64,000 nucleotides of DNA from Blattamonas nauphoetae. Taxonomy: Eukaryota; Preaxostyla; Oxymonadida. Within the stretch, counting starts at the first letter, position 1, and each line of letters begins with the position of its first letter. The DNA is taken from assembly GCA_033064195.1 (NCBI GenBank), contig JARBJD010000041.1, positions 248,001 through 312,000 on the forward strand. The letters are read 5' to 3'. Positions 20,470 to 29,931 of the stretch are shown here, in pieces. The notes under the pieces were generated by a model that saw only the letters and a list, made by a program, of their open reading frames with translations, ran no database searches and was not told where the DNA came from. Both the position numbers and the translations under genes were made by a program.

Positions 20470-23127
20470 ATGTCAGCGCCTGCAGCAAACCCAGCTCCAA
20501 GCAAACCAGCAATTGACCTTGAAAAGGTCGAACAAACGATCGATACTCTTGTGAAGAATGCCCAGAAAGCACTCGAAGCTTTCAAGGAAATGGAGGATCA
20601 AGCACTTATTGACAATATCGTTCACGAAATGGCCCTCGCTGGACTCGACGCCCACGAACTCCTTGCCAAGATGGCTGTGGAAGAGACCGGTCGTGGTGTT
20701 TATGAGGATAAGGTGATCAAGAACATGTTTTCAACCGAGTACATCTGGCACGATATCAAGAAAGTTAAGACAGTCGGTGTTCTGGAAGAGAACGAAATGG
20801 AAGGAACAATGATTGTTGCTGAACCAATTGGTGTTGTCGCTGGTGTAACCCCAACAACAAACCCAACATCAACCACCATGTTCAAGTCATTGATCTGCAT
20901 CAAAACACGCAACCCAGTGATCTTTGGATTCCATCCATCTGCCCAAAAATGTAGCGCAGAGGCCGCCCGCATTGTCCGCGACGCTGCTATTAAAGCCGGA
21001 GCACCCGAGCACTGCATCCAATGGATCGATGAGCCATCAATTGCAGCTACTAACTACCTCATGAAACACGATGGTGTTGCAACAATCCTTGCAACCGGTG
21101 GTCCCGGAATGGTGAAAGCTGCCTATTCAACAGGAAAGCCATCTCTCGGTGTCGGTCCAGGAAATGTTCCCTGCTACATTGAGAAAACAGCTAAGCTTCC
21201 ACAAGCATGCACTGACTTGATGATGAGTAAATCATTCGATTACGGAATGATTTGTGCCTCAGAACAGGCTGTCATCGTTGACAAGGAGATCAAGGATGAG
21301 TTCGAACAGTACATGAGACAGAACAGATGCTACTTCTGCAACGAAGAGGAAGTTGCCAAGCTCACCAAATACATGTTCCCAACCCCAGGCAAGGGTGTTC
21401 TCAACCACGCCGTCGGAAAAGCTCCCGTTTGGATCGCCGAACAAGCCGGAATCAAAGTTCCATCCGATACAAAAATGCTTGTCACTCCACTTCCAGGTGG
21501 ACCGGATGCTTCTAAGCCACTCAGTCTGGAGAAATTGAGTCCAGTTCTTGCTTACTTTGTGTCAAACTCAACCCAGGAAGGATTCGAATACGCCAACAAA
21601 ATGCTTGAACTTGGTGGTCTTGGACATTCTGCTGTCATCCACACACAAGACAAGCAACTTGCCAGCCAATACGGTCTCGATATGCGTGTCGGTCGTATCA
21701 TCGTGAACTCACCATCCTCTCAAGGTGCCATTGGTGATATCTACAACGGAATCAAGCCATCCCTCACAATCGGTTGCGGTTCCTATGGAGGAAACTCTGT
21801 TTCATCAAACGTTACTGTCAACAACCTCATCAACACAAAGACAGTCGCCAACCGTCGTGTCAACATGCAATGGTTCAAGATTCCACCAAAGATCTACTTC
21901 GAGAAGGACTCCATCCAATACCTTGAGAAGATGCCAAAGATCTCCCGTGCCTTCATCGTCACCGATCCAGTCATGGTCAAGCTCGGAAATGTCGCCAAGG
22001 TCCTCCACTACCTCCGTCGCCGTCCAAAGTACGTTCATTCTGAAATCTTCAGCGATGTTGCCCCAGATCCCGATGTTGAGTGCATCATGCGCGGAGTTGC
22101 CGAGATGAACCGTTTCCAACCTGATGTCATCATCGCTCTTGGTGGTGGATCAGCCATTGATGCTGCAAAGGGAATGTGGCTCTTCTACGAACATCCCGAC
22201 ACATCATTTGATGGTCTCCGTCAGCGTTTCCTTGATATCCGCAAGCGTGCATTCGCCTTCCCACAACTTGGCAAAAAGACACAACTCGTTGCTATCCCAA
22301 CAACCTCTGGAACTGGCTCTGAAGTTACCAGCTTCTCTGTCATTACCGATGCCAAGAAAGGAGGAATCAAATACCCACTTGCTGACTACGAACTCACACC
22401 CGATGTTGCCATCATTGACCCACAATTCTGCGGCACCCAGCCAAAGAGCATCGTTGCTGATTGCGGAATGGATGTCCTCACCCACGCAATTGAATCGTAC
22501 GTGTCTGTTATGGCTTCTGACTATACCGAGGGTCTCTCTCTCCAGGCCGCTGAAATGGTCCTCGAGTTCCTCCCTCAATCATACACAGTTGGTGATGCTC
22601 TTTCTCGCGAAAAGATGCACAACGCCTCTTGCATCGCTGGAATGGCCTTCACCAATGCTTTCCTCGGTCTGAACCACTCCATGGCTCACAAACTTGGAGG
22701 AGAATTCCACATTCCTCACGGCCGCGCCAACGCCATCCTCCTCCCATTCGTCATCGAATACAACTCTCACAATCCAACAAAGTTTGCTCTCTTCCCCAAG
22801 TACGAGAAGTTCATTGCTGACCAAAAATACGCCAAGATTGCCCGCCGTCTTGGTCTCCCAGCCAAGGATACACTTGAAGGTGTCTACTCTCTTATTGATG
22901 CCATCAACAAGTTGAACAAGGACTTGGGTATCCCCGCTTCCATCAAGGAGTACGGTATTGACGAAACACTCTACATGTCGAGAGTTGAAACCCTCGCTTA
23001 CAATGCATTTGAAGATCAATGCACAACTGCTAATCCTCGTTATCCACTTGTGTCTGAAATCAAACAACTATTTATCGACGCATACCATGGCAAACAATTC
23101 ACACCCAACACCTCCGAGAGCTTGTAA
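20470..23127 (+). CDS. adhE: Bifunctional acetaldehyde/alcohol dehydrogenase (AdhE)
   Basis: 885 residues, uninterrupted, starting MSAPAANPAP at 20470; the frame is open further upstream but without an ATG. The N-terminal half is a CoA-acylating aldehyde dehydrogenase: GVVAGVTPTTNPTSTT, ILATGGPGMVKAAY, GVGPGNVP and the catalytic Cys262 in DYGMICASEQ. The C-terminal half is an iron-type alcohol dehydrogenase: ALGGGSAIDAAKGMW, PTTSGTGSEVT, CGMDVLTHAIE and the metal-ligand stretch LNHSMAHKLGG plus HIPHGRANA. Together they turn acetyl-CoA to ethanol and regenerate NAD+ in fermentation, in the cytosol. The length is typical for AdhE. Codon choice is strongly biased to C-ending and AAG codons unlike the neighbours, as expected for high expression. 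AdhE is a bacterial-type gene common in anaerobic protists, generally attributed to lateral transfer. Confidence 0.97.
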   Translation: MSAPAANPAPSKPAIDLEKVEQTIDTLVKNAQKALEAFKEMEDQALIDNIVHEMALAGLDAHELLAKMAVEETGRGVYEDKVIKNMFSTEYIWHDIKKVKTVGVLEENEMEGTMIVAEPIGVVAGVTPTTNPTSTTMFKSLICIKTRNPVIFGFHPSAQKCSAEAARIVRDAAIKAGAPEHCIQWIDEPSIAATNYLMKHDGVATILATGGPGMVKAAYSTGKPSLGVGPGNVPCYIEKTAKLPQACTDLMMSKSFDYGMICASEQAVIVDKEIKDEFEQYMRQNRCYFCNEEEVAKLTKYMFPTPGKGVLNHAVGKAPVWIAEQAGIKVPSDTKMLVTPLPGGPDASKPLSLEKLSPVLAYFVSNSTQEGFEYANKMLELGGLGHSAVIHTQDKQLASQYGLDMRVGRIIVNSPSSQGAIGDIYNGIKPSLTIGCGSYGGNSVSSNVTVNNLINTKTVANRRVNMQWFKIPPKIYFEKDSIQYLEKMPKISRAFIVTDPVMVKLGNVAKVLHYLRRRPKYVHSEIFSDVAPDPDVECIMRGVAEMNRFQPDVIIALGGGSAIDAAKGMWLFYEHPDTSFDGLRQRFLDIRKRAFAFPQLGKKTQLVAIPTTSGTGSEVTSFSVITDAKKGGIKYPLADYELTPDVAIIDPQFCGTQPKSIVADCGMDVLTHAIESYVSVMASDYTEGLSLQAAEMVLEFLPQSYTVGDALSREKMHNASCIAGMAFTNAFLGLNHSMAHKLGGEFHIPHGRANAILLPFVIEYNSHNPTKFALFPKYEKFIADQKYAKIARRLGLPAKDTLEGVYSLIDAINKLNKDLGIPASIKEYGIDETLYMSRVETLAYNAFEDQCTTANPRYPLVSEIKQLFIDAYHGKQFTPNTSESL

Positions 23128-23339
23128 ACTAGCCAACGCGTCGGGTCACACTAAAACGATTTCAACACTTCATGAATATACATTCACTTTTTGAAACAAG
23201 GCTTCATTCTGTTCGATCACCGCAAGCCTTTGATGAAAATATCTTCCGTTGGAACTTTTTTTTCAATTAGTATGATTACTTTGTCGCAATTAAAAGACGA
23301 GATCCTCCTGAAGTGACAGTCCGATCTATCCCCAACTTC

Positions 23340-23645
23340 TAGTCACCTGAAAACCCGGTAGTAAATAACAAATCGGTAGTTTTTTTTGGGGTCCCAAAAG
23401 CGTAGAGTAACACTGGATTTCTGATTTTTTCGACAATTTTTCAATCTAAATGACATTTTTATGAATAAATGAAGTGTCCTAGGTGGTTCAGAACAAATAG
23501 TTTTGATTACCCAGCATGATTGTCTCATGGACTTGAAAAGTTGATCTCGTTGTATCTTCATAACCAGACAAAATTTTGACCTGAAATTTTCGCGAAAATG
23601 AATGTTTTGAGAAATGTAAACTTTTGATATATCAACTTTTCAAAA
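23340..23645 (+). repeat. Left terminal inverted repeat
   Basis: Starts TAGTCACCTG. It matches the reverse complement of 24964-25269 with only scattered differences (for example CCCGGTAG versus CCCAGTAG near the tip) until homology stops after CTTTTGATAT. Confidence 0.85.
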
Positions 23646-24963
23646 AATTTATCCCCCTCGAGAGAATGTGAAATCCACTTTTAACGGGTGTCTGAAATTG
23701 ACTTCTCACCGTGCATCAGATGGGAATCCCGTTTTCAAAATTCATCAAAATGATGTCAACACTGTCACAATCGAATCAAACTGGTCAATTTTGCATACAA
23801 GGTGAATGGTGAGTGACAAGTTCGAAGACTCTCTGAAAATTCCTTGAAAACTGTGTAACTTGGGCCCCAATCTTGATATCATCCAGAATTTTTAGAACAC
23901 CGTTAATTACTCTTAATATATTCAGAAATGGTGTCCGTAAAACCTTAAAATGCTTCAGCATCGAGAAATCGATCACAGTAAATGAGACTCATTCTCCAGA
24001 ATACACGCTCGAAAAGACTCCATCCCACCAGACAGTCGAATGAAAGGTAAAAGTTCTTCCAAATTGTTGTGGTCAGGATTGTATTCTATTTCTTTGAGGA
24101 AATCACTTTCACAAGGAGAAAGTCACTTCTTGAAATAAGGAGAGAGAGGATATGAGAAAAGATTGACAGACTATTGGATTCGAATTTAAGAAGTTGATGT
24201 GGTCATCAACACCAATCTTCGGGAGTGTAGTGATTACTGGAGTCGTTTGTTTCCGTGGAAATTCGTCACTAGAAAGTGCCAAATATGGGGTATAATTGAT
24301 TCACACAGTCCATCGTTATCGATTCTGGAAAATTAGAAACTTCCACTGAAGCGATCGTGAGATAGGGATGGCTGTTTTCACGAGTGGTATCTACACTTTA
24401 GCCCGTTTTTTCTGACAATATTGGATCAAGTACGGAAGAAAAAGTGAATACCGTGTTGATGAAGATGTGTGTTGATCTGGAAGTGCTTGATACGGGCATC
24501 TGTCCGTGATCGCTTCATCCCAATTTGTCTTTTCCTTGTTTCTGGTGATGTTTCGGAAGTTCCTTCAAAGATATTGTTCCTGTAAGTCAGATATACGATA
24601 AAAGTCCGAAAATGAAGAAAAGTGAGGAAAGCAATGAAGATGACTGATCACATAATGAAACAGGAAAATTTGTCCAGACTACCTTTGATCAGTCGCGATC
24701 TCGCTTGGGATTGATTCTATTCTTTCCTCAGCTGTTCAGTCCTCTTCATTTTTGGGTTTCGGTTTGGTAATTCGTGTGTTTTGTGACTCCAAACAATGAA
24801 ATATGGGGTATAATTGTCATACAAGTCAAAGGTAAATCAACAAATGGACAACGGAAAGTTGAATGATAAAATTTCAGGATTGTAATTCAGGAGGGATTAG
24901 TGAATCGAAGATTGGGACCCAAAAGCCACAACTGATGAAAAACCATGATTTTGTGATCGTCGA

Positions 24964-25269
24964 AGAAAAAAAGTTGAAATATCAAAAGTTTACATTTCTC
25001 AAAACATTCATTTTCGCGAAAATTTCAGGTCAAAATTTTGTCTGGTTATGAAGATACAACGAGATCAACTTTTCAAGTCCATGAGACAATCATGCTGGGT
25101 AATCAAAACTATTTGTTCTGAACCACCTAGGACACTTCATTTATTCATAAAAATGTCATTTAGATTGAAAAATTGTCGAAAAAATCAGAAATCCAGTGTT
25201 ACTCTACGCTTTTGGGACCCCAAAAAAAACTACCGATTTGTTATTTACTACTGGGTTTTCAGGTGACTA
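24964..25269 (-). repeat. Right terminal inverted repeat
   Basis: Reverse complement of the left repeat, ending CAGGTGACTA. Its outer tip is next to the translation start at 25282. Confidence 0.85.
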
Positions 25270-25281
25270 TCCCTGTCAATC

Positions 25282-28200
25282 ATGACTTCGATGGATGAGT
25301 CTTTATGGAAAGATATAAAGGAAGAATGCGATAGTCCAATTGTTCTTGAATCATTGAATCAGATTATTATGTCTGGCATAACAGGTATGACTGCGTTTCT
25401 CTCCGTTTAATTGTCAACAACTGTATTCGTCACTAGATCCACTAACTTTGAACGTATTTCCGACATTTTCGTTCTTCTCCGAAATACTGATGATTGCTTC
25501 CACGAAAGGAACACATAAATATTACGTTAGTGCTCTTTTTTACTGTTTTCATCAACCAATCTCTCATCCTTTCAGAGACAGATTTCAGTCTTAATCTTTT
25601 TGATTCACCAACAACTGTTTGCTGATCAATCCAAAAAGAATATCAGAGATATGATTGAAGAAATGAACAATCTGCTGGTCTGTGTCCACTTTACAATCCA
25701 ACTATCTCTCTATTTATGATTCAGACACCATCGTCTATCGTTGATACTATCAATTCTCTCTCAACAGTACCTAATGAATCTCTCCTGAATGCTTTATCAC
25801 CGTTCTTCATCTCTGGAATCATGTCTCCATCAACCTTTACACCAATGTCGGATCAGTCTACAGCCAATTCTCTTCTCTCCACACTCATTCCGCGACTAAA
25901 TACTCATTCATTATCGTCCTCCTTTACGATTTTGTCTTTTCTACACTTAGTCAATGAGAAAACGCCAATCGTTAATCATCTATCGCAAAACACCACCCTC
26001 CTCGAAATTCTCTTTAATTTCGCATGTGACTTAATTAGTGGTACAAGTTTTGATGGATTCATATGCGAAATGCTTGCATATTCGCTTTCGCTTCTGTATT
26101 CAGCATTTGTCTCGAAATCACCTCGCCCTTCACTATTCTTCTCTCCTCTTTCACTGATCGGCCTATCTCAACTTCTCTCAACACTTCTAGCCAAGTTTAA
26201 TCCATTCCACAATCCCTCTCTCATTGAACACATCCCTCTGACAAGAAGAACACATCCATATCTCCCCGTCATCTTCGTTCCTTCACTCTCACCATCCCCT
26301 CTCTCCCAGAACTCCTTTGCCTTATCAGCACTCCTCTCTGTGTTGTCGATAGTTGAAGAAATGGCTATTGCAGGATCCGTTGAAAGTGGGATGAGGAATG
26401 CCAACACCCATCGTCGTGTTTTTGATTCTGTGAACCTCCCCACACTCCTCGCTTCATGTTGGACTGATCCGCTCAAAACAGCACTCAGTCAATTAATCTC
26501 AACAGACGAATCAACGGCTTCTACACTCTCTCTTGGTTCTCCTATGTTTATCCTTCTTCGCCTCATCACATGTGCCTTGGTCTGCCTCTGGCAATCAACC
26601 CAAATTACTGATACTTTCCAAAAAGTGATTGTGGAGATGATCATTGCGAGTTTTGGGGAGGGGAGTGGAGGACTTCAACCCCCAGGGGCAGACGAAGAAA
26701 AGGTTTTACGCACAAAGCGAGCCAGTTCGATGGTGCTGATACTGGCGAAAAATCGAGGTTTGAATATTGTAGATCATCAATTTTATATGGAATTTGGGAT
26801 CAACAAGGATATATGAGGATCTTTTTGACTTTTGTTTGATTTTTTGGCCATATTCTGATTTCCTTATCATCCAAATGTTGTCTTTTCGTCTTCAGTCAAT
26901 GATCAAATGTTCGGGGCGAACTCCTCCATCCTCATTCCACGACTCCTCTCTGGACTTGCCTTTCCGAATCCATTGGTTCTCTCCAATCTCTTGACTTCCT
27001 TCATCCTTCTTTCCCTTTCGAGTCCAACCATCATCGCCGCTCTCCTTCAACACAACCTTTTTGCTGCTCTGACTCGGATCCCACAATTTCGATCAGCTGG
27101 CCTCATTTTCTCGGCTCAGAAACAACTCCCCACAATCAAAGTTGGAGCGGATACAACTCCTGCCCAACCGAGTGATAACGTGGATTCTGAGATCAGATCC
27201 AGAGAATGGGCCGAACAGAATACCCCTCTTCTGGAACAGGTTCTCTTCCTTGTCACACTCCTCGTTCCATCACAACGAGCTGTCTCCGATCTCATATCTT
27301 CTAACTTTCTCCAAATTCTGCTCCTCGCGTCCTACAGCACTTCCAGTCGAGCACTGGAGCTTCTGTTGGAGGTGATGGAGGGAATCTCTGGGGGCACTGT
27401 GAAGGATGTCACGATTGCTGTTGAAGCAGGACTGATTCAGAGTTGCATGAGAATTGTGGAGCAGTTGGGGCTGTCAGCGATTGAGGCAGAAGATGGAATG
27501 GAAGTTGAGCTGACGCTTGAGAAGTTGGAAGAAGAGAACGAACAACTTGGACGTGTTTATTCCATTCTTCACAGTGTTGCGATTGCTGGGTGTGAGGAAG
27601 AAGACGTTGAAGAAGAAGACGGAGAGATGAAAGAGAGTGACAAAGACACCAAGTCTTCCGATCAGGCAAAGTCAGAAAAAGAAGAAGCAGAACCCCTCCC
27701 TTCCCTCCTCAGACTCCACCAAAACATCTTCCTCCCATTCTTCACATCTCCTTCACCAAAATCGACAGGTACAGACTCGTCTGCCACTCCCATCACGTGG
27801 CTCGCGGAAGAAACACAAAAGTGGCTCCGACGGAACGAAGAGATGAAGAGAGTCCGTCGTCTGAACAAGAAAGCGCAGAAGGAACGCCGTGAAGCGAGCG
27901 ACCCTCCACCGATTGGTGCTCTTCCAGGCACTAACCCAACTCCAATCCAGCCGCTCTCTTCTCGACCTGGCAAAGGAGACGCTCCACAAGCCGAGATTTT
28001 TGATGAGCGACCAGCAGCCACGCTGAGTCTCCTCTTTGCGGGACGTTCACTCCCACCACAGTTCTCATTCTCGATCCTGACAACTCTGATTAACAGTTCA
28101 GTGACTGGAGATGATGTTGGAGTGAGGAATGCGTCTCAAGGGTTATATGTTGTCAGCAAGATGGACGAGAACATCGACAAATTGATTGATTTGGAGTTGA

Positions 28201-28430
28201 AGCGAGTGTTATTGTTCTTGCTGACAGGTGTGGACAATTATGAAGCTGTGATATTTGCGTTGGGGATTCTGTTGACTCTCACGCAGAAAGAGACGAAGAA
28301 CACACAGGAGTTGGTGAAAGATGAACTCTTCAAAGAGAAAATGGGAATCTTAACTGTGATGCCTGAAAATGAGATTGTGAAACAATTGGCTGGAAGAGTT
28401 CAGATGGTCTTGGAATCCATTCGTTCCTAA
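25282..28430 (+). CDS. Helical-repeat (ARM/HEAT-like) hypothetical protein, five exons
   Basis: Exons 25282-25384, 25437-25525, 25576-25677, 25725-26757 and 26896-28430 join in frame to 953 residues. Introns are 52, 50, 47 and 138 nt. The protein starts MTSMDESLWKDI. Most of it is leucine-rich alternating helices, as in ARM/HEAT proteins (SIVDTINSL, LLNALSPFF, LLASCWTDPL, LVTLLVPSQ, ALGILLTLTQKE). An acidic linker (about 690-720) rich in Glu and Asp is followed by a basic helix (WLRRNEEMKRVRRLNKKAQKE) and a Pro-rich stretch, then a final helical block. No family could be named with confidence. The fourth junction is the least certain, because the exon frame also reads on to a stop at 26816. 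The start codon lies about 12 bp from the inserted element. Confidence 0.7.
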
Positions 28431-29053
28431 ATAAACAAACATTTCAACCTTTGAAGAATCGAGACCTTTTTCTGGGATTCTAAGGTTAGAATTTCTTTCA
28501 AAACCCTTGAACTACTCTGAATTCGAAGGAAGGATCTATTTAAGGACTGTTTGAGAGAGATGGTTCCTCCCTTAATTGCATCACAATCACGCCATTATCT
28601 CCGAGGAACGAGATCCAATTCACAACATTGCCTTTAAGAGTCATACACATGCCTTGCACACCTTTTCAATTACCTATATTCACAACAACCCACTATCAAT
28701 CATCCATTTTGAAATGAGCTCTTTCTCATTATGAGCGATTATCAACGCACCTTCCAAGAAAATCATACTATCTTTGTTCGCATACATTCCATTTTCTACC
28801 ACTAAGTTTGCCGACAAAAACATCGTTACAGTCTACAATCTGCGAATCTCCACTCGACACGGATCAATGATTTTTTCACTATTTCTTCGATTATTCGTGT
28901 GCTATATCTCACAATTAAACATTTACTTCCAAATTTGTTTGAATATAGCTCGTTTCTGGTCAACCACTACCAATCTTTCCATCGAAAGATTCAACTCAGT
29001 TTCCGATCCCTGAGAATGCAACAGATTCAATTTTAGATTATGATTCTCCATCT
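28431..29053. other. Intergenic region, AT-rich
   Basis: About 620 bp between two plus-strand genes. A short frame starting MSDYQRTFQ at 28732 and a splice-acceptor-like TTTTAG at 29033 could belong to an upstream exon of the next gene, but no matching donor was found. Nothing else was recognised. Confidence 0.35.
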
Positions 29054-29812
29054 ATGAGTGAATTACCCACTACTCGACCCTTCTCAGTTCCGCAAACTGA
29101 TCCATCATCACCACCCAAGCCCAATTACAGAGTTAGCCCACATTTCTATGCACATCCCCCTCTGACAGATGAACCTCGCGTATGCTTTATTGTTTTGATA
29201 ACGACCTATATCATCATTATTGTCCTATTCACAGACGCTAACATCAAAAGGTCATTTCACCTCTCGTCTTGCTTCTCCACCGTTTGATCCATCCCAATCG
29301 TTTGCAAATCGAGGCCAACAGACCCAAAATACAGTTTTTTTGACCTTTTCTTCCTTATTTCACCCATTTTTCACCCCTGTCATCTTTAGCCGTTATTCAC
29401 CCCTCTCTGTGGCGGATTTCAACAATATCCCATGGACTATCAACAATTCTCCCCATTTCCTTCATTTTATCAACCGAACTTCCAGTGCCAGAATCCATTC
29501 CAGATGAATCAGTTTTGCTTTCCTTTCTGGCAGAATGATCCATTCCAACAGTTTCAGATGAACTTTCCAACCATGTGTGATCCTCTTGAAGATGATGACT
29601 ACGAAGAAGATCAATGTCATCCGATTCTGATGGAGGAAGTCTGTACTCCAACATTGAATGGCATGCATCGAGAGAGATGCTGGGAATCTGACCGTGGATG
29701 TTGTCGCCAAGAGGAAGAATGTTCTAACCATGAACTTATTGGGAAGACTGATGATCAGAAGGGGACAGTGCGGACATATTCGTGTTGTCGCTCTTTTTCA
29801 TCTCATTCATAA
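29054..29812 (+). CDS. Small Pro/Gln/Phe-rich and Cys-rich hypothetical protein
   Basis: Exons 29054-29179, 29235-29333 and 29390-29812 join in frame (introns 55 and 56 nt, GT-AG) to 215 residues starting MSELPTTRPF. The middle is a Gln/Phe/Pro/Asn-rich low-complexity stretch (FQQYPMDYQQFSPFPSFYQ). The end contains an acidic patch (EDDDYEEDQ) and about nine Cys (including CHP, CTP, ERCWESDRGCC, CSN and SCC). No family was recognised. A preceding in-frame DYDSPS suggests a possible further 5' exon. The composition suggests a prion-like or condensate-forming segment, which is inference only. Confidence 0.6.
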
Positions 29813-29931
29813 CCACATTGAACGCATGCTTATCAATAATCCATAATCAGCATTCATATTACAAATTTCTTCTGCGAGCCAAAGGAGGAAAGATAAGGAA
29901 GTGAATTGGACAAAAATTAGAAAGCAAGTTG

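Larger units (their letters stand above)
23340..25269. mobile_element. Non-autonomous DNA element with long terminal inverted repeats
   Basis: About 1.93 kb bounded by TAGTCACCTGAAAACCC at the left and the inverted GGGTTTTCAGGTGACTA at the right. The terminal repeats are about 305 bp and nearly identical. If TA is the target duplication, the element begins GTCACCTG. The interior (23646-24963) is AT-rich and has no credible protein; it includes two direct copies of ATATGGGGTATAATTG at about 24283 and 24801. Apparent 72-residue frames in both repeats are mirror images and not genes. The right end lies only about 12 bp upstream of the ATG of the next gene. High arm identity suggests a recent insertion. 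Mobilisation would need a transposase elsewhere. Confidence 0.85.

Noticed and set aside
23343-23561. A 72-residue frame repeated as a mirror image at 25048-25266
   Set aside because: It lies entirely inside the terminal inverted repeats of the element and has no start context or homology.
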